A DNA stretch of 33,232 nt from Choristocarpus tenellus KU-1152. Taxonomy: Eukaryota; Phaeophyceae. Below are positions 33,069 to 33,232 of this stretch, piece by piece. Both the position numbers and the translations under genes were made by a program. Under the pieces are notes generated by a model. It saw only the letters and a list, made by a program, of their open reading frames with translations, did not search any database and was not told where the DNA came from. Location of the stretch: positions 1-33,232 of the forward strand of contig CAXNAD020000066.1 in the NCBI GenBank assembly GCA_964200185.2, read 5' to 3'. The stretch's first letter is position 1. Each line of letters opens with the position of its first letter.

Positions 33069-33232
33069 CTTCCTATGTTCGGAATTAAATGTAACATAAC
33101 TCTTGCAACCTCCATCCTCACCTGGAAACGACGGCCCACATGATAAACCCTCTGGACAAGGTTTAGTTCTCATACACATTAGGAAGCAGCCAAAGTTGAT
33201 CATGGGCTGTCTTGACTGTGGAGGATCACCAG
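33069..33232 (+). mobile_element. Second copy of the element-2 mariner, 5' end only (cut by window edge)
   Basis: Begins CTTCCTATGTTCGGAATTAA after TA (33067-33068). It follows 18788-18948 to the end of the window with only about two substitutions and a 3-base length difference (around 33128-33136). Such high identity means the two copies share a recent common source. Confidence 0.88.

Noticed and set aside
17231-33232. A single segmental duplication containing the 187-bp repeat and the mariner
   Set aside because: The sequences between and around the two features differ completely in the two places.
1-33232. tRNA or rRNA genes
   Set aside because: I saw no T-loop-type GGTTCRANTCC block with a matching acceptor stem, and no rRNA-like sequence. 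A covariance search was not possible here.

Overview
This is a nuclear genome fragment from a eukaryote. Two large genes are split by GT-AG introns whose phases close exactly. Most of the rest is non-coding DNA with decayed transposons and minisatellites. One gene is a plant-type CRSH (a normally plastid-located ppGpp synthetase), and the best-preserved transposon is a plant-type mariner with Stowaway-like termini. A photosynthetic eukaryote, probably of the green or streptophyte lineage, is therefore my best guess. The species cannot be fixed from the sequence.

Layout. (1) 6622 down to 1, minus strand: the N-terminal half (about 1,490 residues, seven exons) of GCN1, the ribosome-bound HEAT-repeat activator of the eIF2alpha kinase GCN2. 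It runs off the left edge. (2) 6623-6869: a short divergent intergenic region. (3) 6870-8045, plus strand: an unrecognised, charged, low-complexity 391-residue ORF. (4) 8046-11256: nothing recognised. (5) 11259-13119: a complete but dead mariner-like element with about 70-bp inverted repeats, a TA duplication and a minisatellite inside its transposase. (6) 13122-18785: non-coding, with two minisatellites and one copy of a dispersed 187-bp repeat. (7) 18788-20545: a second, different mariner-like element. The first 164 bp of a near-identical copy ends the window at 33069-33232. (8) 20546-23311: non-coding, with a Ty3-type integrase remnant and a possible 5' exon. (9) 23312-28524, plus strand: an eleven-exon CRSH. 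(10) 28525-33068: non-coding, with a hAT transposase tail and the second copy of the 187-bp repeat.

The most notable object is the CRSH gene. Land-plant CRSH carries its EF-hands at the C-terminus, after the synthetase domain. Here a canonical EF-hand lies at the N-terminal side. It is followed by three tandem 52-53-residue repeats that lead into a hydrolase-dead pseudo-HD domain, and then by an intact-looking synthetase domain with a roughly 90-residue insertion. The EF-hand, the repeats and the start of the pseudo-HD domain share one uninterrupted exon, so the arrangement does not depend on intron prediction. If real, it is a calcium-linked ppGpp synthetase with reversed domain order. GCN1 (eukaryotic amino-acid starvation response) and CRSH (bacterial-type stringent response) lie about 17 kb apart. 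I see no evidence that they are co-regulated.
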